Shown here: piece after piece, positions 9,779 through 20,045 of the stretch | How positions within the stretch are numbered: position 1 is the first letter of the stretch | Layout: each line of letters begins with the position of its first letter | Assembly: GCA_965644315.1 (NCBI GenBank) | Contig: CBFFRQ010000031.1 | Span: 310,001-374,000, forward strand | Direction of reading: 5' to 3' | Source of the DNA: Caecitellus pseudoparvulus | Taxonomy: Eukaryota; Bigyra: Bicosoecida | DNA length: 64,000 bases | The notes under the pieces: model-generated | What the model was told of the DNA's origin: nothing | What the model saw: only the letters and a program-made list of their open reading frames with translations | Databases searched by the model: none | Program-made: the position numbers and the translations under genes

Positions 9779-11034
9779 TCAGAAGTACGCCACGATGACG
9801 GTGGTGTCGTCGATGACCTGCTCCTCCTTCATCCACCGCTCGCCCGACTCGGACACCAGGATGTCCACAGCCTTCTTGGGGTCAGTGATGCCTTCAATCA
9901 TGTCCAGAGCTTCCTGGTTGCTGATGAACTCCCACAGGCCGTCTGAGCCCATGATGAGGGTCTGCGTGGGCAGCGGGGAGGGCGGAGGGTGCAGGCGGAG
10001 CAGTCGCTGCGACTCGCTGAGCATGCTTGACAGGGGCGGGGCTCACCTTCACGTTGGGCCCCACCTCTGCCTCTGTCAGCTCGGGCTCGGAAATGACGCC
10101 TGCTGTATGGGCGACGCTATCGCCCAGGCTGCGCGACATGGCCAGGCCTGGGATGTCCATGTGCCCCAGCCACACTCGGGGAGGGCCGTCCACGCCGTCG
10201 TCGTACTCGACGGCAAACACACGCCCGCCGCAGCTCTCAATGCGTTTCTGCTCGTCTGGGCGGTCAGGCTTGTGGTCCAGGGACACCTCGATGGCCTTCG
10301 TGCCGCCAGTGGTCTTTTCCCCCAGGATGACACGGCTGTCTCCGATGTTCGCCACTGCAAGCTTGTTGCCTCGCAGCACGCCCATCACCGCCGTCGTCCC
10401 GCTAAACTCAGTGTCAATGGAGGTGTCTGCGAGAGTGGTGCAGGGGGGTGGTCATGTGTCCAGTTCTCCCTCGCGCGCAGCGCCCAGCGCGGCGGGTGCC
10501 GCAGGCGGAGCAGCATGGTGTGGTGCAATGAAACGCTGGCGGCCCTGCACTTCCGTTCGCCACGCCGGCGCACACGGGCGGGGAGCAGGCGCACGCACCG
10601 CTCAACAGGGCAGCCTCCAGCTTGGCAGTTTCCTCTGACAGGGCAGCGAGGGGGTCGGTGGCCCACTTCTTGTGCGCAAAGACGCGGTCAGGGATGCGGT
10701 CGGTGAGGTAGTGAGACACAAGGTCCCCGGCCTCGCCGTGGCCGTCCAGGACGCCAAACAGCAGCGAGCCAGTGGCAGGGTCTTCAACCATCATGATGCT
10801 GTCCTGGTTGCGCTTGCGCGGGTTGTACGGCGCGTAGCCCTTCTTGCTCAGGCCAGCGTAGCTCTTGACGACATGCTTGGCGGTCTTTGACGTGATCTCC
10901 TCGGTGCCTGCCTCGCCCATGGAGGCCAGCCCCTCAATGAGCTTGTTGTCTGAGACGACGGACAGACGGCGACGAGTGCCACGCAGGCCGTCTGAGGACT
11001 CGGTGGGCTCCTTGCTCCCTGCCTGGGCAGCCAT
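9779..11034 (-). CDS. PP2C-type Ser/Thr protein phosphatase
   Basis: Metal-dependent protein phosphatase of the PPM family. Model: exons 11034-10599, 10426-10047 and 9961-9779, 332 aa. All PP2C motifs are present in order: VLDGHGEAGD, FSGTTAV, NIGDSRV, DHKPDRPDE, SRSLGD, IMGSDGLWEF and DDTTVIV. The Asp residues that bind the two metals (DGHG, SDG and DDT) are intact. There is a short N-terminal tail of about 50 residues before the catalytic fold and no targeting signal. Introns: 172 nt (donor GTGCGT) and 85 nt (GTGAGC). These are among the few introns in the window that sit mid or late in a gene. Confidence 0.93.
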
Positions 11035-11194
11035 GCTGGGTTGGTTGGTGCAAGTGGTGCGGTGGCAAGCGGGCACGCCGCTGCTGGTGCAAGCAACTCG
11101 AGACGAGGCTATGCATGCAGGGAGGTGGGAGGTGGTGGGTTTATGTGTGGTCGTGTTTTGCGTTGCGTGCGTTTGTGCTGACTGCGTGGCCCCG

Positions 11195-14100
11195 TCAAGC
11201 TGCCTGGACGGGCACGGCGCCGCCCTCGGCACACAACACCCCCCCATCCACCTTGACAGGGGGTGTCCCTGGCTGCGCCAGCGCCTGCACGACGAACTCC
11301 CTGCACAGGGTGTAGCTGGCGTCCGTGCTGGCCGACGGCTTGCAGATGTTGACGTGGTCGGCATCCACAGTGGTCAGTTGCCCGACACCCAGCTCCGCGC
11401 TGTGTTGCGGCACGATGAACATGGTGGGGATGCCTGGCGTCTCCACGTCTGTAGGGCGCCCTTCCACGACTGTGCTGAGGAAGAGAGGGCGCCCCTCCTC
11501 TTGCCTGGCCGCCACGTACTTCATGAACTGCCCGTGCAGCTGCAAGAGGAGCGGGTCCCCCTCCCCCAAGTGCTTGACTGGGTGGGACACAGCCATGACG
11601 GAGCGAACCCAGGGCAGCTGGGTGGGCGGGATGAGGCGCCCCAGCGGCGACCCTCGATGGGGCGTCGCGTAGAACAGGATGCCTGCCGTGGACGCCTCCA
11701 CCGCGCCGTGCCCGCTGGCGCCCTCCCCCCGCGCATGCAGCTCGCTCAGCATGGCCTTGGTGACGAGGCCCCCCATGGAGTGCACGATGAACAGCACTGG
11801 GCGACTGGAGCCGTCGCCATTGCGGCCGATGCGGGCGGCCGCCAGCTGGGCGGCCCCACGCGCAGCGACATCCTCCAGAGGCCCCGCTGGCCGCGGCCCC
11901 TCTGTCGTGTACATGGCAGCGTCGTACTCCAGGGACAGCACACGGGGCCGAATGCCTCGCGCCTTCAGGTCTGGCACCAGCCAGGCTGCCGGCCACACAG
12001 GCAGGCGCACGCCGTTCTCGCGGAGGGTGATGTCAGCGCCCCGCCCGCCCATGGCCACCGCCGTGTCGTGCAGGCGCAGGGCGGGGCACTTCCACGTCTT
12101 CAGCGCGGACCCCTGCAGGCCATGCACGAAGACGAGGTCCACGGCGTTGTCGGGGGCTGCGGCGTCCGGCGCCTCCGCCTCCCGGTCGTCTGTGAGCGGG
12201 AACAGCATGCTGCCATAGGCAGGCGTCGTGGCGTTGGAGCGGGCTGCCATGTTTGCCTCTGCGCGCCGGGCCTGCGTGACCAGCTTCAAGTCCTCGGCGC
12301 GGGCCAGGTCCGCGACCAGGGTACGGGCGCCTTCCCACGGGTCAGCTGCCTGGGGTGGCAGGCGGTAGGCCAGGTTGGCCAGGGCCCGGGCGGCGTGGCG
12401 GGCGAGCTTGGTGGCGGTGTGGGCGGTGAAGTGCCAGCGGTCACCCCCGAGCACCCGCGGCTCGGAGGGGGGCAGGGCGTGCGCGTGGGTGTGGGCATCG
12501 TCGGCCTCCCCCGCAGCGTCAGCCGCCACCCCCCGCCAAGCCGCCTGCTGCCGCCGGCGCACTTCAGCCTGCAGGGCAGAGTACGCATCGTCCAGCGCCA
12601 GGGTGTGCCGGGCAGCTGTGATGAGGGCGGGCACGGCGCCGTTCTGCACGAGGGCCGCGGCGGCATCCCCCCTGTCTGCCAGCATGGCCAGGGCCTTGGT
12701 CACGTACACCGTGGACAGGGGGTGCAGGGGCAGGGGCGGCAGGGAGCCCACAGTGGAGGCGGGGCGGGACACCTCCCCCAGCTGCCCCTGGAAGAACAGC
12801 TCGTCCTGCTCCACCCGGGCGGTGGCAGCGAGAACCTTGAGCCCGGCACTCGCCTCGGCTGCGCTGGCCTTGAGCTGTGCCGCCCAATCTGCCAGGGCGG
12901 CGGCAGGCGAGTGGGTGGCTGGCCCCAGAGCTGGCCCCAGCGTCCCAGTGGCAAGCCCGGGGGTGTCCAGCAAGCCCTGCATCCAGGTGGAGGCGCCTGT
13001 GGCGCTGCGGCCCAGGCTGGCTTGCCAGCTGTCACATGCCCGCGCGACGCCTCGGAGGACCTGGCGTAATACGCACGCGCGCAGCAACGGCGCGTACGGC
13101 TCGGGCACCGCCGCCCCCGCACAGCCGTCCCCACCCGCCAACTCTGCCACGCGCACGCCCGGCATGGGCGCCTGAGCAGGCAGGGCGCCCAGCCCCCTCG
13201 CCGTGACAGAGGCCACCCACGCTGCCAGCATGCCCGCTGCCGCCGTCTGCTGTGCCGGCTCAGCCAGGGGCCGCTCGCCGCCTGCCGTCGCGCGCACAGT
13301 GCCGGGCAAGATGCAGCCCTCCACGCCAGCGACCGCCTCCACCGCCGCCACTGCACCCCTGCTCATGCCCTTGGCGGCAGCGGCCAGGGCCTGCTGGCCA
13401 GCCCGCCGCAAGGGTTCCGGCAGGGGCGAGGGGGACAGCGCCCCCTCCGCTAGCAGCAGGGCCTCCCAGGGCGACAGGCGCCCAGCCCGCTGCACCGCCC
13501 ACAGACGAGCCTGCTCCGCCTGTGGGCCACCCAGGGCGTGTGTGGCGGCGGCACGCACGGTGGCTAGCCTGCCTGGAGGCGGTGGGGGCTGCGCCGGGTC
13601 GAGAGGCCTCGCATCCGGAGTCAGCCTGCCCTGGGCCGTGTCCGCACACAGTCGTCCCAGGAGGCGCGTCGCCGGCACTGCCCAAGCCACCTGCAGGGGC
13701 TGCAGACCCGCCTGAGCCTGGCCACATGCGACGCCCAGTGCTTCTGCAAGGGCGGCTCCTGTGCCGTGCAGGGCCGCTGCGGCGGCCTCTTGGCTGCCGC
13801 CCGCCAGCTGCTCTACCACTGACAGGGCGGCGCCCAGGGCCAGCTCCCCGCCCTGTCCCTCTGCGACGGCTTGCAGTCGATCAGCACACCGCTGAGCCAG
13901 GGCCGTCACGAGGCTGGCGGCGGAGGGCGGGCGCAAGCACTCACTCAGGGTGGGCGTCGTGGTGAGGGAGGTAAGCCAGGGGGGCGGCGCCCTGCCCAGC
14001 AGTGCCTGTGCCGACGCCTGCATCCACGCGGCGCCTGCCATGGCTGCTGCGTGCAGGGAGGTGGAGGGCGGCGCCGGCGCCTGGGTCAGCGCCAGCATGG

Positions 14101-15120
14101 CGCAGCAGGCGGCGCGCACCGCCTCATCCACGTCCCCTGCCACCGACGCCAGCCCCGTCTGCTGCAGGAGCGCCTGGAGGGCCCCGCACAGGGCCTCCAC
14201 GCTGGCCTGTACCTGCCAGCCCGTCAGGCCCAGCGTGCCCTGCAGGACATTGTCAGTGAGCTGGGCGCACTGCACCGCCACGGCGGCGGCATCCCCCTGG
14301 TCAGCGGACGCCGCGATGCACTGCAGGAGGTACCGCCGGTCCCGCAGCGGGTGCATGGCTGCCGTGTACTGCCCCTGCATCTGCTCCACCAGCTTGGGGT
14401 GCGTGGAGAAGCCCCGGCGGAGGGAGCGCGGGACGGACGCACGCCAGGCTGCAGCGAGCTGCCCCCCTCCCACAGCCAGGGCACGGGCGCGGATGTCCTG
14501 CGCCCGAGCCCCCGCCAGGGGCGCCCCCCATGTGCTGTCGTCGATGATGGTGAGCAGGCGCTGCAGGAATGCAGTGCGCACTTGCGCCACACCGGCCGGC
14601 AGCTGCGCTGGCCCCTGCTCGAACAGCGTGGACCAAAAGGCGAGAGGCAAGGAGAGCAGGAGCTGCACAGCATGCTGCGGATCCGATTCGAGGTGCTGCA
14701 GGAGGCCTAGGAGCTGTGGACAGCGCGGGGGCAGCTCGTGCAGGGGAGCCAAGAGCCATGGCGTCTTGAGCGCGTTTCGCACGCGTTTTGGGGGGGCGCA
14801 CTCACGGTCATGTGCAGGACTGCAGGGGAGGACCGCGCCAGCAAGCACAGCTCCGCCAGCGCTGCAGGGGAAGTCTCAAGTTTAGGCCCCATGACGCGAA
14901 CGAATTCGTCCTCCCGCGAGGCTGTGGAAACAGCGGTGGGCAGCTCAGACAGGTCGCTGTCTGGGTTCAGCACCACACGGGCCCTGCTGAGCGGGTTGGA
15001 CACCCTGCTGCGCCCCAGGGTGAGCTCCCACACGGCAAACGTTGTCAGGGCCAGGGAGGACCCCATGGTAAGCTGGGCCAGAACGCGCCTCCACCGGCTG
15101 GCGGCCGGTCCCGCGGGCAT
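11195..15120 (-). CDS. SERAC1: SERAC1-like serine hydrolase with long ARM-type N-terminal region
   Basis: SERAC1 acts in phosphatidylglycerol remodelling at mitochondria-ER contacts. Model: exon 15120-14806, intron of 92 nt with donor GTGAGT and a CAG acceptor, exon 14713-11195, 1277 aa. An alternative acceptor (14764, 41-nt intron) is also in frame. The N-terminus has a hydrophobic stretch (LTMGSSLALTTFAVWEL) like the SERAC1 membrane anchor. A roughly 850-residue helical repeat region follows, then an alpha/beta hydrolase (about 955-1270): VFVHGLQGSALKTWK, VLSLEYDA, the nucleophile elbow IVHSMGGL, FYATPHRGSPLG, and VDADHVNICKP with the putative catalytic His. It is about twice the length of the human protein, and the elbow has Val where human SERAC1 has Gly. 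Confidence 0.8.
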
Positions 15121-15268
15121 GGCAGGCTGGGCTGACGCGTGCGAAACCAGGCGAGGCAGCTCGCCACAACACACGACGCACGCGCATCCCACACGGCGGG
15201 CTCAGGGTGCTGCAAGCTGGCTGAGAGTTTTGATTTCTTTTTCTGGCAGCTACTGGCCTTCCTACGCT

Positions 15269-16612
15269 ATGCAGGGTGACGAGGGGCCTGCGGCAGGCGC
15301 CTTGGCCTGCATGACAAGCATCATGAACTCGGTGAGCGCCGCCAATGCATTGTGGCGCTGTGCATTGGCAGCATGCATGCACCTGGCGCGGGGCGCGCCG
15401 CGTTCCTGCTCAGATCTCCCGCATTTCGAAGCGCCTGGACAAGACTGCAAACGCCTTTCGGCGGACGGGGCCAGGGATGGTCATGGACATGGTGGGTCAA
15501 TTTCCGCAGCTTCCGTTAGCAGCACCCCCGCCCCACCCCTCGCGCGCCTGCGCACTGCCTGCCCGCAGGAACGCACAGTGGTGCGTCAAGACACCCTGGC
15601 AGCATACCGCCGCAGCATCGCCGCCCGGGAGGTGGCGCATCTCCAGGAACTGGCTGAGCTGGCGAGGGCTGGCGTTGCAGCGCTGGAGCAGCGCAAGGCT
15701 GCTGCCGCGAAAGAGCGCCGGCGCCTCAGCTCAGAGGTGGCCGCAGAGGTGGCGACAAGTCTGTCCAGCACAGAGGCTGCCCACCAGGACACCATGCGGC
15801 GCTTGGAGCAGCAGCGCGAGGAGGTGGCGGCGGAGCAGAGCGCCCTGGACGAGCAGCTGGCGCAAGCCCGGCGTGAGCTAGAGGCCACTCGCCAGGCAGA
15901 GGAGGCGGCAGTGGTGGCGGCGCAGGGCAGCAGTGCCTCCGCCCCCAACATCGCCGCCCTGCGCGTGGCGCGGGTGGAGGGGGACGCCGCCGAGGCACGA
16001 GTGCGCGAGCTGACCAGCATGAAGCGCGACCTGGTGGTGCAGCTGGCCGACATGCAGGCCAAGGCGGCAGCCTTCGAGTCCTCCTCCACTGCAGGGGGCG
16101 GCGCCAAGAGGCCCCGGGCGGGGGCGCCAGTCAGTCAGGAGGTGCAGGACCGGCACCAGGCGGTGGAGCTGAAGCGAGAGATCGCCGCACTGCGGGCCAA
16201 GCTGGGTGTGCAGCGCCAGGTGCTGGCGGGGGAGAAAGTCAACCCCCGCGGCAAGACGGAGGTGGAGGCGGAGTTCGCAGCGGACCTGGCGGCGGCGTCC
16301 GGCGAGCTGGGGCAGGCGGCCTCCCTGGCTGAGGAGCGGTACGCGGCAGAGGTGGAGACGGCCGTCATGGTGCCGGCCCTGCTGGCGTGCTTGTGGGACG
16401 CCGAGGGACAGGGTGACGCGGCGACGGCGGCGGGGCGCATTTTCGACGCGATGGCGGCGGCAGAGGGGCAGCTGCTGTGGGACATCGCAGCCCGGGATGA
16501 GGTGGGGGACGACGCGGCAGCGGGGCTGGCCCTGCTCACTGCCGCTGGCGTGGTGACGGAGGCAGTGGGTGACGATGGCGCCGTGCTGCAGTGGGGGGCA
16601 GGCGTGCAGTGA
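15269..16612 (+). CDS. Coiled-coil protein of unknown function
   Basis: Model: exons 15269-15331, 15414-15491 and 15569-16612, 394 aa. Introns are 82 and 77 nt with donors GTGAGC and GTGGGT. Two short N-terminal exons encode MTSIMNS and ISRISKRLDKTANAFRR. Then comes a long coiled coil (about residues 50-230, rich in Glu/Arg/Ala/Gln heptads), a basic break near KRPRAGAP, a second helical segment, and an Ala-rich globular C-terminus (about 300-394). The size and layout resemble small kinetochore or augmin-type coiled-coil subunits, but I see no diagnostic motif and assign no function. Divergent from SERAC1 across 148 bp. Its stop lies 11 nt from that of the convergent LRR gene and overlaps GAATGCAG. 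Confidence 0.75.
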   Translation: MQGDEGPAAGALACMTSIMNSVSAANALWRCALAACMHLARGAPRSCSDLPHFEAPGQDCKRLSADGARDGHGHGGSISAASVSSTPAPPLARLRTACPQERTVVRQDTLAAYRRSIAAREVAHLQELAELARAGVAALEQRKAAAAKERRRLSSEVAAEVATSLSSTEAAHQDTMRRLEQQREEVAAEQSALDEQLAQARRELEATRQAEEAAVVAAQGSSASAPNIAALRVARVEGDAAEARVRELTSMKRDLVVQLADMQAKAAAFESSSTAGGGAKRPRAGAPVSQEVQDRHQAVELKREIAALRAKLGVQRQVLAGEKVNPRGKTEVEAEFAADLAAASGELGQAASLAEERYAAEVETAVMVPALLACLWDAEGQGDAATAAGRIFDAMAAAEGQLLWDIAARDEVGDDAAAGLALLTAAGVVTEAVGDDGAVLQWGAGVQ

Positions 16613-16623
16613 ATGCAGGTGGG

Positions 16624-18063
16624 TCACGAGCGGGGCGGCAGCGGCTGTCCCAGGGACGCCATGACCGTCTCCAGCAGGTGCAAGGAGGCGCCCTGCTCCT
16701 CCCGCACCACCGCCTCCAGCGCATCCAGGCGCCGGTGTACGGCGGCCACCTCCTCCAGCAGCACCGCCACGTCCCCTGTGAACTCCTTGCGCAGGCCCTG
16801 CATGGCCTCATCCACCCGTCGCTGCACAGTGGCCAGGGTGAGGGGTGGCGTGTCGGTGCCTGGGGCCTGTACAGCGGCGGGGGTTGCTGTCGGCGACGGG
16901 AGGGGTGGGGTGCCTGGGCGTGAGGGGGGCGCAGTGTCGCCTGCTGCCAGCTGCCCCACAGCCCGCTGCATGCGGGCTACGATGCCGGCCCACCGTGGAT
17001 CCCCCTGGCGGCTGCTCGCCGGCGCAGGGCTGGCCACGACAGTGGGCCGTGCAGGGGAGACGCTGGCGCTGTGCAGCCCGTGCACGACCAGGGCGCCGCC
17101 ACTGGCAGTCTGTGCCGCCTGCGCCGCCGCCACGAGGTCCCCCCCCACACGGCAGCCGGTGAGGTCCAGCACGCGGAGGGAGCAGCGCCCCCCCCGCTGC
17201 CACACGGCGCAGGCGGAGTGCAGGGTGGAGGCCAAGGCGGCCTGTGCGTCAGGGGTCAGGGCGTTGCCGGCTAGGATGAGCTCTGCCAGACCACCTGCTG
17301 TGCCTGCCTGGCTGGCACCCACCTGTGCTGCCAGCTGGGAGGTGAGGGCGGTGCACAGCGCCACCACGCCAGCACCACGCAGGGCATTGTCACTGAGGTC
17401 CAACACGGCGAGGGCGGCGTCAGACTGAGCGCCTGGGACGAGGGCTTTCGCCAGGCGTGCTGCCAGGTCGTCGTCCACGCCGCACCGCGCCAGGGACAGC
17501 ACTGCCAGCCGCGGCAGCAGAGGCAGCAGCGCTGCCAGGGCGCTGTCCCCCACTGCATTGCCCTCCAAATTCAAGGCTTGTAGGCGCGGCGTGGCTGAGC
17601 GCAAGGCCCCTGCCAGCGCCGCCACGTCGCCGTCCGTCAGTCCGTTGTCGGCCAGATCCAGCACCTCCAGCCGCGCCTTGGACGGGTCCTGCCCCGACAG
17701 TGCCCGTGCCAGGGCCGTCGCGGGCGCCCCAGCGAGGCCGCACTGGATGAGCCGCAGGCGCCCCACTGCCCGCACAGCGCTGGCCAAGCTGGATGCGGCA
17801 CGAGTGACGCCTGGTGCCTGGCGCAGAGTCAAGTCGTAGGGTGTGCCAGCAGCACACGCCTTGAGCAGCGTCGTGACCAGAGGCACGACTTGGGAGGCAG
17901 AGGGGGAGCAGGCCAGGTCTGTCTCGCCCCTCTCCAGACATTGCTCAATGGCAGGAATGCATGGGGCGTGGAAGGCTGCGCTGGTGGCGCGGTATGCCTG
18001 CAGCAGCGCCGGTGCGGAAATCGCAGCAGCCACGCCGCTGCGCGGGGACGCTGCAGCTGCCAT
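16624..18063 (-). CDS. Leucine-rich repeat (RNI-type) protein, possibly CEP78-like
   Basis: 479 aa, single exon, ATG at 18063. After an N-terminal helical region (residues about 20-90) come at least five RNI-type leucine-rich repeats, e.g. LEVLDLADNGLTDGD, LQALNLEGNAVGDS, LAVLSLARCGVDDD, LAVLDLSDNALRGAG and LRVLDLTGCRVGGD. A Pro/Thr-rich linker and a short C-terminal coiled coil (about 420-470) follow. The order helical N-terminus, RNI repeats, linker, coiled coil resembles the centrosomal protein CEP78, and the beginning (YRATSAAF...AIEQCLERGETDL) loosely matches its opening segment. This is a suggestion only; a generic LRR protein is equally possible. Confidence 0.7.
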   Translation of the reverse strand: MAAAASPRSGVAAAISAPALLQAYRATSAAFHAPCIPAIEQCLERGETDLACSPSASQVVPLVTTLLKACAAGTPYDLTLRQAPGVTRAASSLASAVRAVGRLRLIQCGLAGAPATALARALSGQDPSKARLEVLDLADNGLTDGDVAALAGALRSATPRLQALNLEGNAVGDSALAALLPLLPRLAVLSLARCGVDDDLAARLAKALVPGAQSDAALAVLDLSDNALRGAGVVALCTALTSQLAAQVGASQAGTAGGLAELILAGNALTPDAQAALASTLHSACAVWQRGGRCSLRVLDLTGCRVGGDLVAAAQAAQTASGGALVVHGLHSASVSPARPTVVASPAPASSRQGDPRWAGIVARMQRAVGQLAAGDTAPPSRPGTPPLPSPTATPAAVQAPGTDTPPLTLATVQRRVDEAMQGLRKEFTGDVAVLLEEVAAVHRRLDALEAVVREEQGASLHLLETVMASLGQPLPPRS

Positions 18064-18152
18064 GTCTGCGCACCAACGACGCCCGTCGCAGGCAATGAGC
18101 CTGCCCTTTCACTGGTCGGCAGCCGTGCAGGGCTTTTTGCATTTGCCTAAGT

Positions 18153-19841
18153 TCAGGCAGACATGCGAGGCAGCGGGTCCTCCCCTCTCTGGCGCAGGGG
18201 GCTGGGCGACGGGTCGCCGGACGGCACGACTGGAGGCGGCTGCCCCTCCCCCCTGCTCCGGGCGCGCCGGGCACTGCCAGGGCGCGTGCGACCCCTGGAC
18301 CCGCTGCTCAGGGCTTGGAATAGGACGTCCCCGACGTCGCGCGTCGCGGCAGCAGCCTCCCGCGCACCGGACATCGTGCACCCCGCGCATTCCTGCCCGA
18401 ACGCCAGAGCCACGGCTGTCCGACGCCTGGCCGAGTCTGCACGGCCCCACAGTGCCGACAGGCGGTCCACGGCCGCGGGGCTGTACCCCTGAGCCGACAG
18501 GGTGGCGCGCATGTCACTGGGCAGATGCGGTGCGGTGGATGGACTGCCGGCACTCCGGGCGTGCTGGCCCGCCGCCGCCCCTGCCTCACCCGTGCTGGTC
18601 AGCGGCACACCGGACGTCTGTGGCCTGGTCCTGGCGTGCCCCTTCCCCCTGCCCCGCCGTGGCGACACAGGGCGCGCCAGGTGCTGCGCCCTGCCCCGCA
18701 GCAGCGCCTGCACGAAGGTGACCAGTGCAGGCAGGGGCGCCTGCACATCGCCTGGCATGCTGGAGTCCGGTGCGTCCTCTGCCGCTGTGGGCAGGGCCTC
18801 GGCAGGCTGCTGGGCCAGGTGCTTGCGCGTGAGCAGGGTGAGGCGGCCAGACCACCCCTCCAGCGCGACGCTGGCTGAGGCGAGGGAGTGGTACGTCGCC
18901 AAGCCGTGCAGCAGCAGGCGGTGCTGGGAGGACGCCAGGCACAGCACCAGGCCGTGTGAAGCCGCCGGCAAGGCCGCCCCGCCAGCAGGCAAGGTGGGCA
19001 GCGCAGGCAGGTCGCCACCGCTCCTCCCGGACTGCTTCAGCTGGGCCTGTGCGCGGCGCCTGCGAGCAGCCTTGCTGCGGCGGGGAGCAGGGGCTGCCGC
19101 GAGGGGGGGTGCGGGGGCAAACATTGCCAGGGCGGCGTCTGTGGCCAGTACCTGGGGCTGGGCGGCCAGGGCACCCGCCAGGGGCTGGGGCAGGCTGCTG
19201 GGTTCAGGGGTGGCGCCCACGTCCAGCCAGTGCAGGATGAGCTGCTCCAACTGCGTGAGGATGGAGTGCTGCAGGCCGGGCCCGCCGCCGTGCGGCACGG
19301 CAGCCATGTGGCCACGGGCCGAGTGCGGCATGGTGGCGTCCATGCGGGACACCTCGGCCTGCATGCACTCCCGCATGTGGGGTGCCACACGCGCGAAGGC
19401 GTCGCAGGCCCGCTGCCACCCTGGCCCGTCCGGGACAGAGGCCAGGAAGTTGTGCCCGGGGCGGTGGTCGGTGCCAGACACCACGTCAGACACCACCACC
19501 CCGTCCCTGAATGCCTTGATGTCTTCGGGGCTCGCTTTCGAGACGAAGTCCCCGAAGATGGAGCGGTACTCCAGGGTGAGTTTAGAGTGTTTCAGCCACT
19601 CGGCACTGTCCTCGCTGGTTAGTGTGCCTGCGCCCACCCCCACTGCCGTGCGAAAGAGGCTGTGGTCGTTCAGGATGCGGCGCCGGCGCCGAGCGCCCAT
19701 GCCTTGCTTCGTGCTGGGCGCCAGGGCCCGCCCTGCAGAATGCGAACGGTGCAGCCTGGGCCGAAAGACCTGCCTGGGCAGGATGCCTGCGCGGGCGCCA
19801 TCGTTTTCAAGCTGCGCCTGGGGTGCTGCCTTGGCCTCCAT
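18153..19841 (-). CDS. R3H-associated / R3H-motif protein
   Basis: 562 aa from the first ATG at 19841; the frame is open further upstream without an ATG, so an upstream exon is possible. An early block ARRRRRILNDHSLF followed by an acidic aromatic stretch resembles the R3H-associated N-terminal domain of R3HDM4-type proteins. A later segment, SSQHRLLLHGLATYHSL (about residues 325-345), carries the R-x3-H signature of the R3H single-stranded nucleic-acid-binding fold. Between them are Pro/Ala-rich linkers and a basic patch (RRSKAARRRRAQAQL). The C-terminal third is disordered and basic. The role is probably RNA or ssDNA binding. An AAATGCAAA element lies about 10 nt past the stop (18138-18143 on the plus strand). 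Confidence 0.6.
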   Translation of the reverse strand: MEAKAAPQAQLENDGARAGILPRQVFRPRLHRSHSAGRALAPSTKQGMGARRRRRILNDHSLFRTAVGVGAGTLTSEDSAEWLKHSKLTLEYRSIFGDFVSKASPEDIKAFRDGVVVSDVVSGTDHRPGHNFLASVPDGPGWQRACDAFARVAPHMRECMQAEVSRMDATMPHSARGHMAAVPHGGGPGLQHSILTQLEQLILHWLDVGATPEPSSLPQPLAGALAAQPQVLATDAALAMFAPAPPLAAAPAPRRSKAARRRRAQAQLKQSGRSGGDLPALPTLPAGGAALPAASHGLVLCLASSQHRLLLHGLATYHSLASASVALEGWSGRLTLLTRKHLAQQPAEALPTAAEDAPDSSMPGDVQAPLPALVTFVQALLRGRAQHLARPVSPRRGRGKGHARTRPQTSGVPLTSTGEAGAAAGQHARSAGSPSTAPHLPSDMRATLSAQGYSPAAVDRLSALWGRADSARRRTAVALAFGQECAGCTMSGAREAAAATRDVGDVLFQALSSGSRGRTRPGSARRARSRGEGQPPPVVPSGDPSPSPLRQRGEDPLPRMSA

Positions 19842-20045
19842 CGAGCGGAATTTGACGAGACCGCCTGGGGAATCAGCGTTGAAACGCCAAGGGTGGGGAG
19901 GGGTGAGCCGCACACCGCCAATCGCCGCGCATGTGCAGGTGGGAGTGGCACGCACAACTGAATCTGTCGAGAGGGGTAGTTCAGTTGTTCACTGGAATTG
20001 CCAGGTTGCGACGCAGTGCACGGAAGGCGGCGCTGGGACCTTGGC

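Noticed and set aside
14765-14805. 41-nt intron in SERAC1
   Set aside because: Frame permits it, but the acceptor would be AAG while other introns here end in CAG or TAG; the 92-nt alternative ending in CAG at 14714 is preferred.
15269-16612. Assignment of the coiled-coil protein as Spc24/Spc25 or augmin subunit
   Set aside because: Only general layout agrees; no diagnostic motif.
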